A DNA stretch of 64,000 nucleotides from Methylobacterium sp. AMS5 (GTDB lineage Bacteria; Pseudomonadota; Alphaproteobacteria; Rhizobiales; Beijerinckiaceae). Each line of letters starts with the position of its first letter. The first letter of the stretch is position 1. Below are positions 18,109 to 26,926 of the stretch, piece after piece. The stretch spans positions 5,027,501 to 5,091,500 of the forward strand of contig NZ_CP006992.1 in the NCBI RefSeq assembly GCF_001542815.1, in the 5' to 3' direction. Below the pieces are notes generated by a model that was given only the letters and a program-made list of their open reading frames with translations, searched no databases and was not told the DNA's origin. The position numbers and the translations under genes were made by a program.

Positions 18109-19326
18109 TTGCGCATTCCCGCTAACTCCCGCCGCCGGTTCCTGGCCGGAGGAGCCGCCGGCCTCGGCGCCGCCATCGCCGGCAGCCGCGCCGCCGCGCA
18201 GGGCGGCGGGAGCGGTATCCCGACCGGGCCGGTCGGGCGGCCCGAGCCGAAGCTGGAGGCGGAGCCGCCCCTCCCGCTCGACCGCCAGGTCGGCTGGGCG
18301 GTGGTCGGCCTCGGTGACTATGCGCAGGGCTATGTCCTGCCCGCCCTCGCCCGTGCCCGCCGCTCGCGGGCGGTTGCCCTCGTCTCGGGCAGCGCCGAGA
18401 AGGCGAAGGGCGTGGCCGCGCGCTACGGCGTCAAGGAGAGTGCGCTCTACGGCTACGACACCATGAGCCGGCTCGCCGAGAACGACGCGGTCGGCGTGGT
18501 CTACATCGTCACCGCCAATTCCACCCATGCCGAGCTGACGGTGAAGGCGTTCGAGGCGGGCAAGCACGTCTTCTGCGAAAAGCCGATGGCGAACTCGCCG
18601 GCCGAGTGCCAGCGGATGATCGACGCCGCCAAGGCCGCCGGCCGCAAGCTGATGATCGCCTACCGGGCGCATTGGGAGCCGCACAACCTCCGCGCCAAGG
18701 AGATGCTCGACGCGGGCGAACTGGGACAGGTCTGGTTCGCGACGTCAGACCATCACCGGCCCCTCGACCCCGCGCTTCCCCGCGACCAGTGGCGGATGAA
18801 ACGGTCGGTGGCCGGCGGCGGCTCGCTCGTCGATATCGGGATCTACAGTCTCAACGGGCTGCAATGGTTCTTCGGCGAGAGTCCGAACGCCGTCGCGGCG
18901 TCGATGCAGGCACCGCCCGATGATCCCCGCTTCGCGGAGGTCGAGAACGTGTTCACCGCCGAACTCGCCTTCCCCTCGGGCCGGCGGGCGACGATGTCCT
19001 CGGGCTATACGGCCAACAAGAAGCGGATCGACCTCTGGGGCGACCGGCTCGTCGCCACCCTCGATCCGGCCACCGCCTATCAGGGCAACCGCCTCGTCGT
19101 TTCGAACGCGAAGCGGGCGGAGGAAATCCTGACGAAAGAGACGAGCGCTGCCCAGTTCACCGGCGAGATCGACCATTTCTCGCAAGCCGTGACGGAGGGC
19201 GCGGCGATCAGCACGCCGGGCGAGATGGGCCTGCGCGACGTGCGCCTGATCGAGGCGCTCTACCGGGCCGCCCGCGAGCGCCGCTGGCTCGATCTCAACC
19301 CGGACATGACCGTGCGCGGGGCCTGA
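18109..19326 (+). CDS. Tat-exported Gfo/Idh/MocA family oxidoreductase
   Basis: A 405-residue protein resembling periplasmic glucose-fructose oxidoreductase. A twin-arginine signal (NSRRRFLAGGAAGLGAAIAG) is followed by a Rossmann domain (GWAVVGLGDYAQGYVLPALA) and the catalytic EKP motif (HVFCEKPMANS). The substrate-binding Asp/His region reads GGGSLVDIGIYSLNGLQWFF. TTG at 18109 is chosen because AGGAG lies 8 bases upstream; an earlier TTG at 18091 is followed by that very site. Such enzymes carry tightly bound NADP and act on sugars in the periplasm. The actual sugar is not evident. Confidence 0.85.
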   Translation: MRIPANSRRRFLAGGAAGLGAAIAGSRAAAQGGGSGIPTGPVGRPEPKLEAEPPLPLDRQVGWAVVGLGDYAQGYVLPALARARRSRAVALVSGSAEKAKGVAARYGVKESALYGYDTMSRLAENDAVGVVYIVTANSTHAELTVKAFEAGKHVFCEKPMANSPAECQRMIDAAKAAGRKLMIAYRAHWEPHNLRAKEMLDAGELGQVWFATSDHHRPLDPALPRDQWRMKRSVAGGGSLVDIGIYSLNGLQWFFGESPNAVAASMQAPPDDPRFAEVENVFTAELAFPSGRRATMSSGYTANKKRIDLWGDRLVATLDPATAYQGNRLVVSNAKRAEEILTKETSAAQFTGEIDHFSQAVTEGAAISTPGEMGLRDVRLIEALYRAARERRWLDLNPDMTVRGA

Positions 19327-19423
19327 CCTGTCTCTCACGCCCCCTGCGCCACCGCACCCGGACGGGGCACGTTCGCTGATCGGGCAGTGTTCGAGACACT
19401 CTGACACCCTGCGGAGCCGAACG

Positions 19424-19867
19424 ATGCCGTTTCTCATCGCCGCCGCGGCCGCCATCGCCGGCATCCTCAACACGGTGCAGTCGGGCGCCAACGCCTCTCT
19501 GAACAAGGCGCTCGATCAGCCGATCCTCGCGGCCCTCGTCGTCACCGCGGCCAATGTCGCGGTCTATCTTGCGGCCGCGCCCTTCATCGGGATCGGCTGG
19601 CCGGGGAGCCAGCGGCTTGCGGGCGTGCCGTGGTGGGCGTGGCTCGGTGGGGCGATGGGTGCAACCTACGTGCTCGCCACGATCTTCATCGCCGAGCGGC
19701 TGGGGGCGGCGGTGTTCACCGGCATCACGGTGACGGCCGCCATCGTCACCTCGGTTCTGCTCGATCATTTCGGCTGGGTCGGGTTTGTCCAGCACACCGC
19801 CGACCCCTGGCGCATCCTCGGCTGCGCGCTGATGATCGGCGGTCTCGTCCTCATCTGCCTGCGCTGA
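19424..19867 (+). CDS. DMT-superfamily YdcZ (DUF606) membrane protein
   Basis: A 147-residue protein with five predicted transmembrane helices and the family opening LNTVQSGANASLNKALDQP. The pattern GGAMGATYVLATIFIAERLG and a final GCALMIGGLVLICLR are typical. Half-size transporters of this group work as dimers or pairs. No exported compound can be inferred. It converges with the DUF1127 gene and the 3' ends overlap by about 100 bases. Confidence 0.85.
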   Translation: MPFLIAAAAAIAGILNTVQSGANASLNKALDQPILAALVVTAANVAVYLAAAPFIGIGWPGSQRLAGVPWWAWLGGAMGATYVLATIFIAERLGAAVFTGITVTAAIVTSVLLDHFGWVGFVQHTADPWRILGCALMIGGLVLICLR

Positions 19868-20070
19868 CGCGGCGGCCCGTCTCCGCCAGGAAGCGCCTTG
19901 CCGGATCGCGTCACGCCGAGATCGGCCAGAAGCCGCGCGTCGAGACCGGACAGGTCCTCCGCGATCGGCTTACCCCGCCCGTCGCGCGAGGCCCCCGGCC
20001 GGTATCGGTGCCATCCGGCCGCGAGGCGGGCGATCCCCCGCTGCAGGGTCCGTTCCAAGCGTCCGATCAT
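19765..20070 (-). CDS. DUF1127-like small basic protein
   Basis: A 101-residue frame whose first 60 residues fit DUF1127: a basic amphipathic helix (IGRLERTLQRGIARLAAGWH) and a C-terminal LSGLDARLLADLGVTRS. GGAG lies 6 bases before the ATG. DUF1127 proteins are usually 45-75 residues and often regulate phosphate, carbon or RNA metabolism. Here the frame runs on and overlaps the end of the convergent ydcZ-like gene, so the C-terminal extension may be incidental. It is divergent from the LysR gene, a classic regulator-target arrangement. Confidence 0.6.
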   Translation of the reverse strand: MIGRLERTLQRGIARLAAGWHRYRPGASRDGRGKPIAEDLSGLDARLLADLGVTRSGKALPGGDGPPRQRRQMRTRPPIISAQPRMRQGSAVCWTNPTQPK

Positions 20071-20199
20071 GGCTGTCTCCGCTGTTGCGACGGACAGAAT
20101 GGGGCGTGTCGCGCGATGAATCGAACGAATTGATCTCACGGAAACGATGAGGAATGCTCATCGGAAGGACGAAGCTGCCGCAGCAGGATCATCGCCGCC

Positions 20200-21087
20200 G
20201 TGAATGCGCTCAATCCGTCGAACCTCGATCTCGATCTCATCCGTACCTTCGTGACGATCTGCGAGGCCGGCACCTTCGCCCGCGCGGCCGAGCGGGTCGG
20301 GCGCACGTCCTCGGCGATCAGCCTTCAGGTCAAGCGTTTGGAGGCGCGTCTGGGCCGGGCGCTGTTCCTGCGCCAGCCGCGCGCCGTCGTGCCGACGGCG
20401 GACGGCGAGGCGCTGCTCGGCCTCGGCCGGCGCCTGCTCGCCTTGAACGATGAGGTAGTGACCTTCTTCGACGCGCCGCCGATGGAGGGGCGGGTGCGCT
20501 TCGGCGCGCCCAACGATTCCGGCCTGTTCGCCCTGCCGGCGATGTTGCGCCGGTTTGCCGCCACCCATCCGCAGGTCGAGGTCGATGTCCGGCTCGATGC
20601 GAGCCGCCTTCTGGTGGAGGCCATCGCCGACGGCGCGCTCGATCTCGTGCTCTATGCCGGCCACCTCCCGTCGGACCGCGCGGCGCAGGTGGTCCATTCG
20701 GAGGATCTGGTCTGGGTCGGCCTGCGCGGCGGCCTCGCCGAGGCGCGCCGCCCCTTGCCGCTCGCGCTCTGCCAGAGCGGCTGCACGTGGCGGGCGGCGG
20801 CGCTCGACGCCCTCGATCAGGCGGGCATCGCCTACCGGGTCGCCTATACGAGCGAGCATTGCCAGGGACAGATCGCGGCGGTGGAGGCGGACCTCGCGGT
20901 GGCGCCGCTCCCCCTGAGCGTCGCGCGGCCACCCTTCCAGCGGATCACGGCCCTGCCGCCGCTCGGCAGCTACGATGTGCTGATGCGCCTGCGCGACGGT
21001 GCCGGGCCGGCGGCGCGGGCGCTCGCGGGCCATGTGGCGGACAGTGTTCGCGATCTTCCCGGCCTCGGCAGCCGGCTCTTCGCCTGA
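20200..21087 (+). CDS. LysR-family transcriptional regulator
   Basis: A 295-residue regulator. The N-terminal winged helix-turn-helix (DLIRTFVTICEAGTFARAAE...SSAISLQVKRLEARLG) is followed by a periplasmic-binding-like effector domain (VRFGAPNDSGLFALPAMLRR). It starts with GTG. It lies divergently, 129 bases from the DUF1127 gene, so the intergenic region is the likely operator and DUF1127 a likely target. The effector is unknown. Confidence 0.88.
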   Translation: MNALNPSNLDLDLIRTFVTICEAGTFARAAERVGRTSSAISLQVKRLEARLGRALFLRQPRAVVPTADGEALLGLGRRLLALNDEVVTFFDAPPMEGRVRFGAPNDSGLFALPAMLRRFAATHPQVEVDVRLDASRLLVEAIADGALDLVLYAGHLPSDRAAQVVHSEDLVWVGLRGGLAEARRPLPLALCQSGCTWRAAALDALDQAGIAYRVAYTSEHCQGQIAAVEADLAVAPLPLSVARPPFQRITALPPLGSYDVLMRLRDGAGPAARALAGHVADSVRDLPGLGSRLFA

Positions 21088-21193
21088 ACGCTTTGATCTT
21101 CGGGTGGGATCCCATCGCGATAACGCGATGGGTGCCTTCCGTCAGGCGCCGCGCGGGCGGAGCGATACGGTCCCCGCTTCGATCAAGCGGCGA

Positions 21194-22216
21194 TCAGAGC
21201 GTCACGAGGATCTTCCCGAATACCTTCCGCGATTCCAGGCGCTCCAGGCCGCTGGCGAAATCGGCGAGCGGCAGCACCGTGTCGATGACCGGGGTCAGGC
21301 CGGCGGCCATCTTGTCGAGGCTCTGGCTCATATTGGCGATGCGGCAGCCGAACGAGCCGGTGATGCGGTATTGCTGCTGGAACAACTGCATCAGGTTCAT
21401 CTGCACCGAGACGCCCGAGGTCGAGCCGCAGGTGACGAGCCGCCCGCCGCGCTTCAGGCAGAGCAGCGAGCCGTTCCACGTCTCGGCGCCGACATGCTCG
21501 AACACCACGTCCACGCCCTTGCGCTTGGTCAGCCGCCGCACCTCACCCTCGAAGCGCTCCTCGCGGTAGTTGACGACGTGGTCGGCGCCGAGCGCCTTCG
21601 CCTTCTCACCCTTCGCGTCGTCGCCCACCGTCGTGTAGACGGTGCACCCGATCGCCTTGGCCATCTTGATCGCCGCCGTGCCGATGCCCGAGCCGCCGGC
21701 ATGGACGAGGATCGACTCGCCCGGCTCCAGACGCGCGTTGTCGAACAGCATGTGCTGCACCGTGCCGAAGGCGATGCCGGCGCAGGCCGCCTGGACGTGA
21801 TCGACGCCGCCCGGCACCCGCACCACGAGGCGGGCCGGCAGGTTCACCCGCTCGCGGGCGAAGCCGTCGAGATGGAAGCCCATCACGCCCGAGACGTCCT
21901 CGCAGAGGTTGTCGCGGCCCTCCTGGCAGGCGCGGCACCGGCCGCAGGTCAGCGCGCCGTAGGGCACGACCGCATCGCCGACGGAGAGCCCCTCGACGCC
22001 CTCGCCGACCGCCGCGATCTCGCCCGCCGCCTCCGCGCCGACGGTCAGCGGCAGCTTGCGCTTGGCGAAGGCCATGCCGCGAAAGCCCCATACGTCGATG
22101 AAGTTGAGGCCGACCGCCCGGACCCGGATCTGCACTTCGCCCGGCCCCGGCGCGGGCGGCGGCTCGACCTCGGTGAGGCGCAGATCTCGGTCGCCGAAGA
22201 GCTGGAGGGCTTGCAT
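21194..22216 (-). CDS. Zinc-type medium-chain alcohol dehydrogenase / quinone oxidoreductase
   Basis: A 340-residue MDR-family enzyme. GroES-like domain with the structural zinc cluster CGRCRACQEGRDNLC; Rossmann loop VHAGGSGIGTAAIKMAKAIG; a C-terminal LADFASGLERLESRKVFGKI. It lacks the catalytic Cys-x-His of classical alcohol dehydrogenases in the VGLNFIDVWGFRG position, which points to a quinone- or enoyl-reductase type. The start at 22216 is the first ATG before MQALQLFGDRDLRL. It is divergent from the hybrid kinase. The substrate is not known. Confidence 0.85.
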   Translation of the reverse strand: MQALQLFGDRDLRLTEVEPPPAPGPGEVQIRVRAVGLNFIDVWGFRGMAFAKRKLPLTVGAEAAGEIAAVGEGVEGLSVGDAVVPYGALTCGRCRACQEGRDNLCEDVSGVMGFHLDGFARERVNLPARLVVRVPGGVDHVQAACAGIAFGTVQHMLFDNARLEPGESILVHAGGSGIGTAAIKMAKAIGCTVYTTVGDDAKGEKAKALGADHVVNYREERFEGEVRRLTKRKGVDVVFEHVGAETWNGSLLCLKRGGRLVTCGSTSGVSVQMNLMQLFQQQYRITGSFGCRIANMSQSLDKMAAGLTPVIDTVLPLADFASGLERLESRKVFGKILVTL

Positions 22217-22470
22217 CAGGATCGAACTCGTCTGGCGTTGAGGGATGGGCGCGGCGTACGAACCGGGCCCGGCCGGGGTCGCCCGACGCCGTACCGCGAA
22301 ACAGCGGGCGCCGGGAGCCCCCTCCAGCTCCGGCGCATCGACGACGCGCTGACCGGTTCGGGCGCCTCCCGGTTCGAAGGACGGTTCCTCTCGATCCCGT
22401 CCGACACCGTTGCGTGATTGATACAGAACGCTAGGTGACTTTTGGATCGGAGCATGTCTTTCACATAAGG

Positions 22471-25400
22471 ATGTGTCGAGTAGGCAGCGAATGGCCAACC
22501 GGTGCGGGAATGTCCGCGCGTATTCGTGCTTACGATTGGGCACGGACACCTCTTGGTGCCATTGCTGATTGGCCGCAGAGCTTGAGGACGATGGTCGAGT
22601 TGATGCTCGGCTCTCCTTTGCCGGCCGCGATCGCCTGGGGACCTGAACTTACGGTAATCCATAACGACAGTTTCGACGCGATCGACAACTTCAGCGATCC
22701 GCCACCCCTTGGCCGCCCGTTCACGAAAGTCTGGCCAAAGCCGGAAAGCGACGGCATCGTCCACTCGATACGACAGGGGCAGGCTCGTCAGATCATTGAT
22801 CGCTACTGGGATCTGCCTGCGCGGCCGGAGCGACCCTTCGGCTGGTTCACGTCTCAGTGGACGCCCTTGCGGGACGAAGCGGGAGGCTTCGCCGGGTTCT
22901 ATCTCTCGGCCTTCGAGACGACCGATCGCGTCCTCGTCGAGCGGGCCTTGCTCGAGCGCGAGGAGCAGCAGGCCTTCGTGCTCGGCCTCAGCGACGCGCT
23001 GCGCCCCCTGGCCGATCCGCTCGAAGTCCAGGCCGTGGCCTGCCGCTTGCTCGGTGAGCACCTTCAGGCCGACTACACGTACTACCTCAACCTGTACGAG
23101 GCGGAGGGTTTCGCGATCATCGCACAGGATTTTGCGCGCGCAGGTCTCCCCTCGCGAGCCGGGAAATATCCCCTCAGCCTCGTCGGTTGGGCGATGCCCC
23201 ATCAGCGTCAGGGCCAGCCGATCGCGATCACGGACGTGCAGACATCCCCCCTGGTCCCCGACGACTGCCGGGAGAAGGTGCTGGCCGATCGTGTCGTGAG
23301 CCTGCTCGGCATTCCGCTGGCGAAGCAGGACCGCCTCGTCGGCGCACTTGCGATCTCCATGACGACACCGCGAGAATGGACCCCCGCGGAGATCACGCTG
23401 GCCACCGAGATCGGCGAGCGCACCTGGGCGGCGATGGAGCGGGCCCGTGCGGAGAAGACGGCGCGCGAGGCCGACATTCGCCTGCGCACCATGGCCGATG
23501 CCGCACCCGTCCTGATCTGGGACGCGGATTCGAGCGGCGCGATCCTCGTCAATGACCACTATCTCGACTTCTTCGGAGTCGGCTTCGAGGCCGTGGCGGG
23601 GCATGGCTGGCAGAAGTTCCTGCATCCCGAGGATGCCGAGCGACACCTTTCTCTCTTCCAAGGGGCGTTTGCGCAGCGCCATTGCTTCACCGACGAGGCC
23701 CGGCTCCGCCGTGCCGACGGGCAGTACCGCTGGCTCAGCACGTCAGGCCGCCCGCTGGAGGACGGGCGCTTCGTCGGCGTCTCGATCGACGTCACCGAGC
23801 GGCGCCTTGCCGAGGAGCGCATCAGGCGCAACAACGCCGTTCTCCAAGCGATCAACCTCGTCTTCAGCGAGACGCTCGGCGCCTCCTCGGAGGAGGAACT
23901 GGCGCGCATCTCCCTCGATGTCGCCGAGGAGCTGACGGGCAGCGCCATCGGCTTCATGGGCGAGATCGACAAGACCACCGGGCGCCTCGACGGCCTGTTC
24001 TTCAGCGACCGGAGCCGGGCCCGCTACGCCGCGCGCACATCGGACGGAGATGACCGCGTCCCGATGGGCAAGTCGGCCCTGGGGCTCGCGATTCATGGCA
24101 TCTACGGGCGGGTGTTGCAGGACGGCGCGGGCATCATCGTCAACGATCCCGCCTCCCACCCCGACCGCGTCGGCACGCCGGCCGGCCACCTGCCGCTGAC
24201 GGCCTTCCTCGGCGTGCCGCTGAAGCAGGGCGACAGGACGCGGGGTATGATCGGGCTCGGCAACCGCCCGGGCGGCTACCGTTCGGAGGACCTGGAGGCG
24301 GCGGAAGCGCTGGCGCCCGCGATCTGGCACGCCCTGCGCAGCAAGCGGGCGGAACTGCGCCTGCGCGAGAGCGAGGAGCGTTTCCGGCAATTCGCCGAGG
24401 CCTCCTCCGACGTCCTCTGGATCCGCGATGCGGAGACTCTCGCGATGGAGTACGTGAGTCCGGCCCTGCGGACGGTCTACGGCATCGAACCCAGCGTGCT
24501 CGGCCCCGATATCCGGCGGTGGGCAAGCCACATGCTGCCGGAGGATCGCGAGCACGCCCTGCAGAACCTGCAGCGGGCAGCGACCGGCCAATCGCTGCTG
24601 AACGAGTTCCGCATCCAGCGGCCGAGCGACGGCGCCTTCCGCTGGATCCGCAGCACCCTGTTCCCCTTGCGCGACGAGCAGGGCCGGGTGCGGCGCATCG
24701 GCGGTCTTTCCTCCGACATGACTGAGGCCAAGTTGCTGGTCGACCATCAGGCCGTATTGCTCGCCGAGCTGCAGCACAGGGTGCGCAACATCATGGCGGT
24801 GACCCGCTCGATCGTCGCCCGCACGGGCGAGCGGGCGGAGACCGTATCCGACTACGCGTCCCTGGTGGGAGGGCGCCTCCTGTCGCTGGCCCGCGTGCAG
24901 GCCCTGCTGACCCGCTCTCCCAATGCCGGTGTGCTGGTCGCCACCATCGTCCGCGACGAGATCGACGCCCAGGACCTGCGCGCGGACCAGTACGATCTGT
25001 CGGGACCCAAAGTCGAACTCTCGCCCAAGGCGGCGGAGATCCTGACCCTCGCCGTTCACGAACTGGCGACCAACGCCCTGAAATATGGAGCCTTGTCGGT
25101 GTCGGAGGGCCGCGTGCGGGTGCGCTGGTCCTTGTTCGAGAAGAAGGGCGAGGCCTGGCTCGGCTTCGATTGGGCGGAAGATGGCGTGCCGAAAGCGAAG
25201 ATTGCAGCTGAACACGAGGCAAATGGCCGCACCGGTGCGCGCCGCGGTTTTGGCCGCGAACTAATCGAGGGGCGCCTGCCTTACGAACTCGGGGGGCGCG
25301 GCCGCCTGGAGATCGGTCCGGAGGGGGCGCGGTGCCGCCTCGAATTCCCGCTCCGCGTCGGCGCCAGCATTCTAGAAACCGATGCCCCGCAACGCGCGAC

Positions 25401-25800
25401 CGTGTTCGGAGGAGCGCTCGACATGACCGGTCAACCAGACCTGAGCGGCTATCGCATCCTCGTGGTGGAGGACGATTACTATCTCGCCACCGATACGGCA
25501 CGCGCGCTTCAGGGAGCGGGTGCGGAGGTGGTCGGCCCCTGCCCCAGCGAGGAGGCGGCGCGCGAGGCGCTCGACGAAGGTGCGCTGGCGGCGGCGCTGG
25601 TGGATATCAATCTCGGCTCAGGGCCGTCCTTCACCCTGGCGGCCCTGCTTCGGGAGCGCGGCGTGCCGTTCGTGTTCATCACCGGTTACGACGAGGGGGT
25701 GATTCCGCCGGATTTCGCGGATGTGGAGCGTCTCCAGAAGCCGGTCGAGCTGAAACGCGTGGTCAATTTCCTCGCCGAGGCGCTCCACGCGGTGCCGTGA
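22471..25800 (+). CDS. Multi-PAS/GAF HWE-family hybrid histidine kinase with C-terminal receiver
   Basis: About 1,109 residues in order: PAS-like (ARIRAYDWARTPLGAIADW), GAF, PAS (LRTMADAAPVLIWDADS), GAF, PAS (FRQFAEASSDVLWIRD), the HWE phosphoacceptor LLAELQHRVRNIMAVTRSIV, the HWE ATPase (VHELATNALKYGALS, WLGFDWAEDG) and a receiver (ILVVEDDYYLATDTA, Asp in AALVDINLG). There is no transmembrane segment, so it is a soluble sensor. The receiver has no output domain, so it may tune the kinase or relay phosphate. The start is uncertain: GTG 22435, ATG 22471 and ATG 22510 all lie before the first PAS; the middle one is used. Confidence 0.88.
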   Translation: MCRVGSEWPTGAGMSARIRAYDWARTPLGAIADWPQSLRTMVELMLGSPLPAAIAWGPELTVIHNDSFDAIDNFSDPPPLGRPFTKVWPKPESDGIVHSIRQGQARQIIDRYWDLPARPERPFGWFTSQWTPLRDEAGGFAGFYLSAFETTDRVLVERALLEREEQQAFVLGLSDALRPLADPLEVQAVACRLLGEHLQADYTYYLNLYEAEGFAIIAQDFARAGLPSRAGKYPLSLVGWAMPHQRQGQPIAITDVQTSPLVPDDCREKVLADRVVSLLGIPLAKQDRLVGALAISMTTPREWTPAEITLATEIGERTWAAMERARAEKTAREADIRLRTMADAAPVLIWDADSSGAILVNDHYLDFFGVGFEAVAGHGWQKFLHPEDAERHLSLFQGAFAQRHCFTDEARLRRADGQYRWLSTSGRPLEDGRFVGVSIDVTERRLAEERIRRNNAVLQAINLVFSETLGASSEEELARISLDVAEELTGSAIGFMGEIDKTTGRLDGLFFSDRSRARYAARTSDGDDRVPMGKSALGLAIHGIYGRVLQDGAGIIVNDPASHPDRVGTPAGHLPLTAFLGVPLKQGDRTRGMIGLGNRPGGYRSEDLEAAEALAPAIWHALRSKRAELRLRESEERFRQFAEASSDVLWIRDAETLAMEYVSPALRTVYGIEPSVLGPDIRRWASHMLPEDREHALQNLQRAATGQSLLNEFRIQRPSDGAFRWIRSTLFPLRDEQGRVRRIGGLSSDMTEAKLLVDHQAVLLAELQHRVRNIMAVTRSIVARTGERAETVSDYASLVGGRLLSLARVQALLTRSPNAGVLVATIVRDEIDAQDLRADQYDLSGPKVELSPKAAEILTLAVHELATNALKYGALSVSEGRVRVRWSLFEKKGEAWLGFDWAEDGVPKAKIAAEHEANGRTGARRGFGRELIEGRLPYELGGRGRLEIGPEGARCRLEFPLRVGASILETDAPQRATVFGGALDMTGQPDLSGYRILVVEDDYYLATDTARALQGAGAEVVGPCPSEEAAREALDEGALAAALVDINLGSGPSFTLAALLRERGVPFVFITGYDEGVIPPDFADVERLQKPVELKRVVNFLAEALHAVP

Positions 25801-25867
25801 GATCACCGGAGCCCGCTGTTCGGGGATGCCGCGCCTGTGTTCGTCGTCCGGGACGTCGGCTCGGATC

Positions 25868-26152
25868 TCAATCCGGCGTCAGGTAGCGCCGCCGCGCCCA
25901 GCCGAGGGTGCGGTCGAACTTCACCCGGCACCATGTCAGCCCGCTCGGCGTCTCGTTGGTGCAGCCGAAGCCGAGCACCCGGCGCCCGACCGGGATCTGT
26001 CCAAGGGCCGGCGCGCCCGCATCCGGCGTCTCGCGGATCGTCAGGCTGTCGTCCCGCGGCAGGCCCTCGACCCGGAAGGTCTCCGCGCCCCAGGCGGAGC
26101 CTCCCCCTGCGAGCAGCAGAGCGAGGGCGAGGCGGGGCAGGGAGCGGGACAT
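25868..26152 (-). CDS. Exported SH3b-domain protein
   Basis: A 94-residue protein with a signal peptide (LALALLLAGGGSAWGA). One bacterial SH3 domain follows (LTIRETPDAGAPALGQIPVG...LTWCRVKFDRTLGWARRRYL) with two cysteines that could form a disulfide. Such domains bind cell wall or peptides. It lies 12 bases beyond the start side of the fabG-like gene stop region and reads the same way, so it may be the last gene of the fatty-acid operon or independent. Confidence 0.75.
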   Translation of the reverse strand: MSRSLPRLALALLLAGGGSAWGAETFRVEGLPRDDSLTIRETPDAGAPALGQIPVGRRVLGFGCTNETPSGLTWCRVKFDRTLGWARRRYLTPD

Positions 26153-26164
26153 CGCCGGCAGGCT

Positions 26165-26926
26165 TCAGGTGCGGTGGATGCCCATCATCGCGGTCAAACC
26201 GCCATCGACGGGTAGCACCGCACCGGTGATGTAGGCCCCGCCCTCTCCGATCAGGAACGCGGCCATCGCCGCGACCTCTTCCGGCTTGGCGAAACGTCCG
26301 AGCGGGATCTGGCGCTCGATCCCCTCGCGGTGGCTGGCATAGGCCGCCAGCATCTCGGTGTCGATGAAGCCGGGAGCGATGACGTTGACGGTGACGCCGC
26401 GCTTGGCCGACTCGATCGCCAGCGTGCGGCAATAGGCGATCAGGGCGCCCTTGGTCGCCGCGTAAGCGGCATTGCCGGCATTGGCCTGGAGCGCGGCCAC
26501 CGAACCGATGGCGACGATGCGGCCGGCGCGCGCCCGGATCATCCCACGCACCAGCGCCTTGGCGATCCGGGTCATCGACCAGAAGTTCACCTGCATCGCT
26601 GCCTCGGCCCGCTCGCGGTCGAGCATGGCCGCCAGCGCATCCGCCGACTGGCCGGCATTGTGGACGTAGCCGTAGAAGCCCTCGCCCTCGGCCCATTCGC
26701 AGAACGCCTCCACCGCGTCGCGGTCCGACAGGTCGAGGGCGCGGGCGGTGAGGCTGCCTTCGCCATGCATCGGCACGAGCTCGTCGGCGAGCGCCTGCGC
26801 CCGCTCCGGCGAAGAGCGGTAGGTGAAGGTGACGGCGTGGCCGGCCGCCGCCAGGGCGCGGACGGTCGCCGCACCGAGCCCGGAGGCACCGCCGACGACG
26901 AGGACGGATTTTCTTTCGTCGCTCAT
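26165..26926 (-). CDS. 3-oxoacyl-ACP reductase (FabG-type SDR) of the very-long-chain acyl operon
   Basis: A 253-residue short-chain dehydrogenase: nucleotide loop VLVVGGASGLGAATVRALAA, catalytic Ser in IGSVAALQANAG, YAATK (Tyr-x3-Lys) and C-terminal PVDGGLTAMMGIHR. The ATG overlaps the stop of the ketoacyl synthase gene (ATGA), indicating coupling. In the operon it would supply the ketoreduction step of acyl elongation on AcpXL. Rhizobial acpXL clusters usually carry an alcohol-dehydrogenase-like reductase in this role, so this is a variant layout. Confidence 0.85.
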   Translation of the reverse strand: MSDERKSVLVVGGASGLGAATVRALAAAGHAVTFTYRSSPERAQALADELVPMHGEGSLTARALDLSDRDAVEAFCEWAEGEGFYGYVHNAGQSADALAAMLDRERAEAAMQVNFWSMTRIAKALVRGMIRARAGRIVAIGSVAALQANAGNAAYAATKGALIAYCRTLAIESAKRGVTVNVIAPGFIDTEMLAAYASHREGIERQIPLGRFAKPEEVAAMAAFLIGEGGAYITGAVLPVDGGLTAMMGIHRT

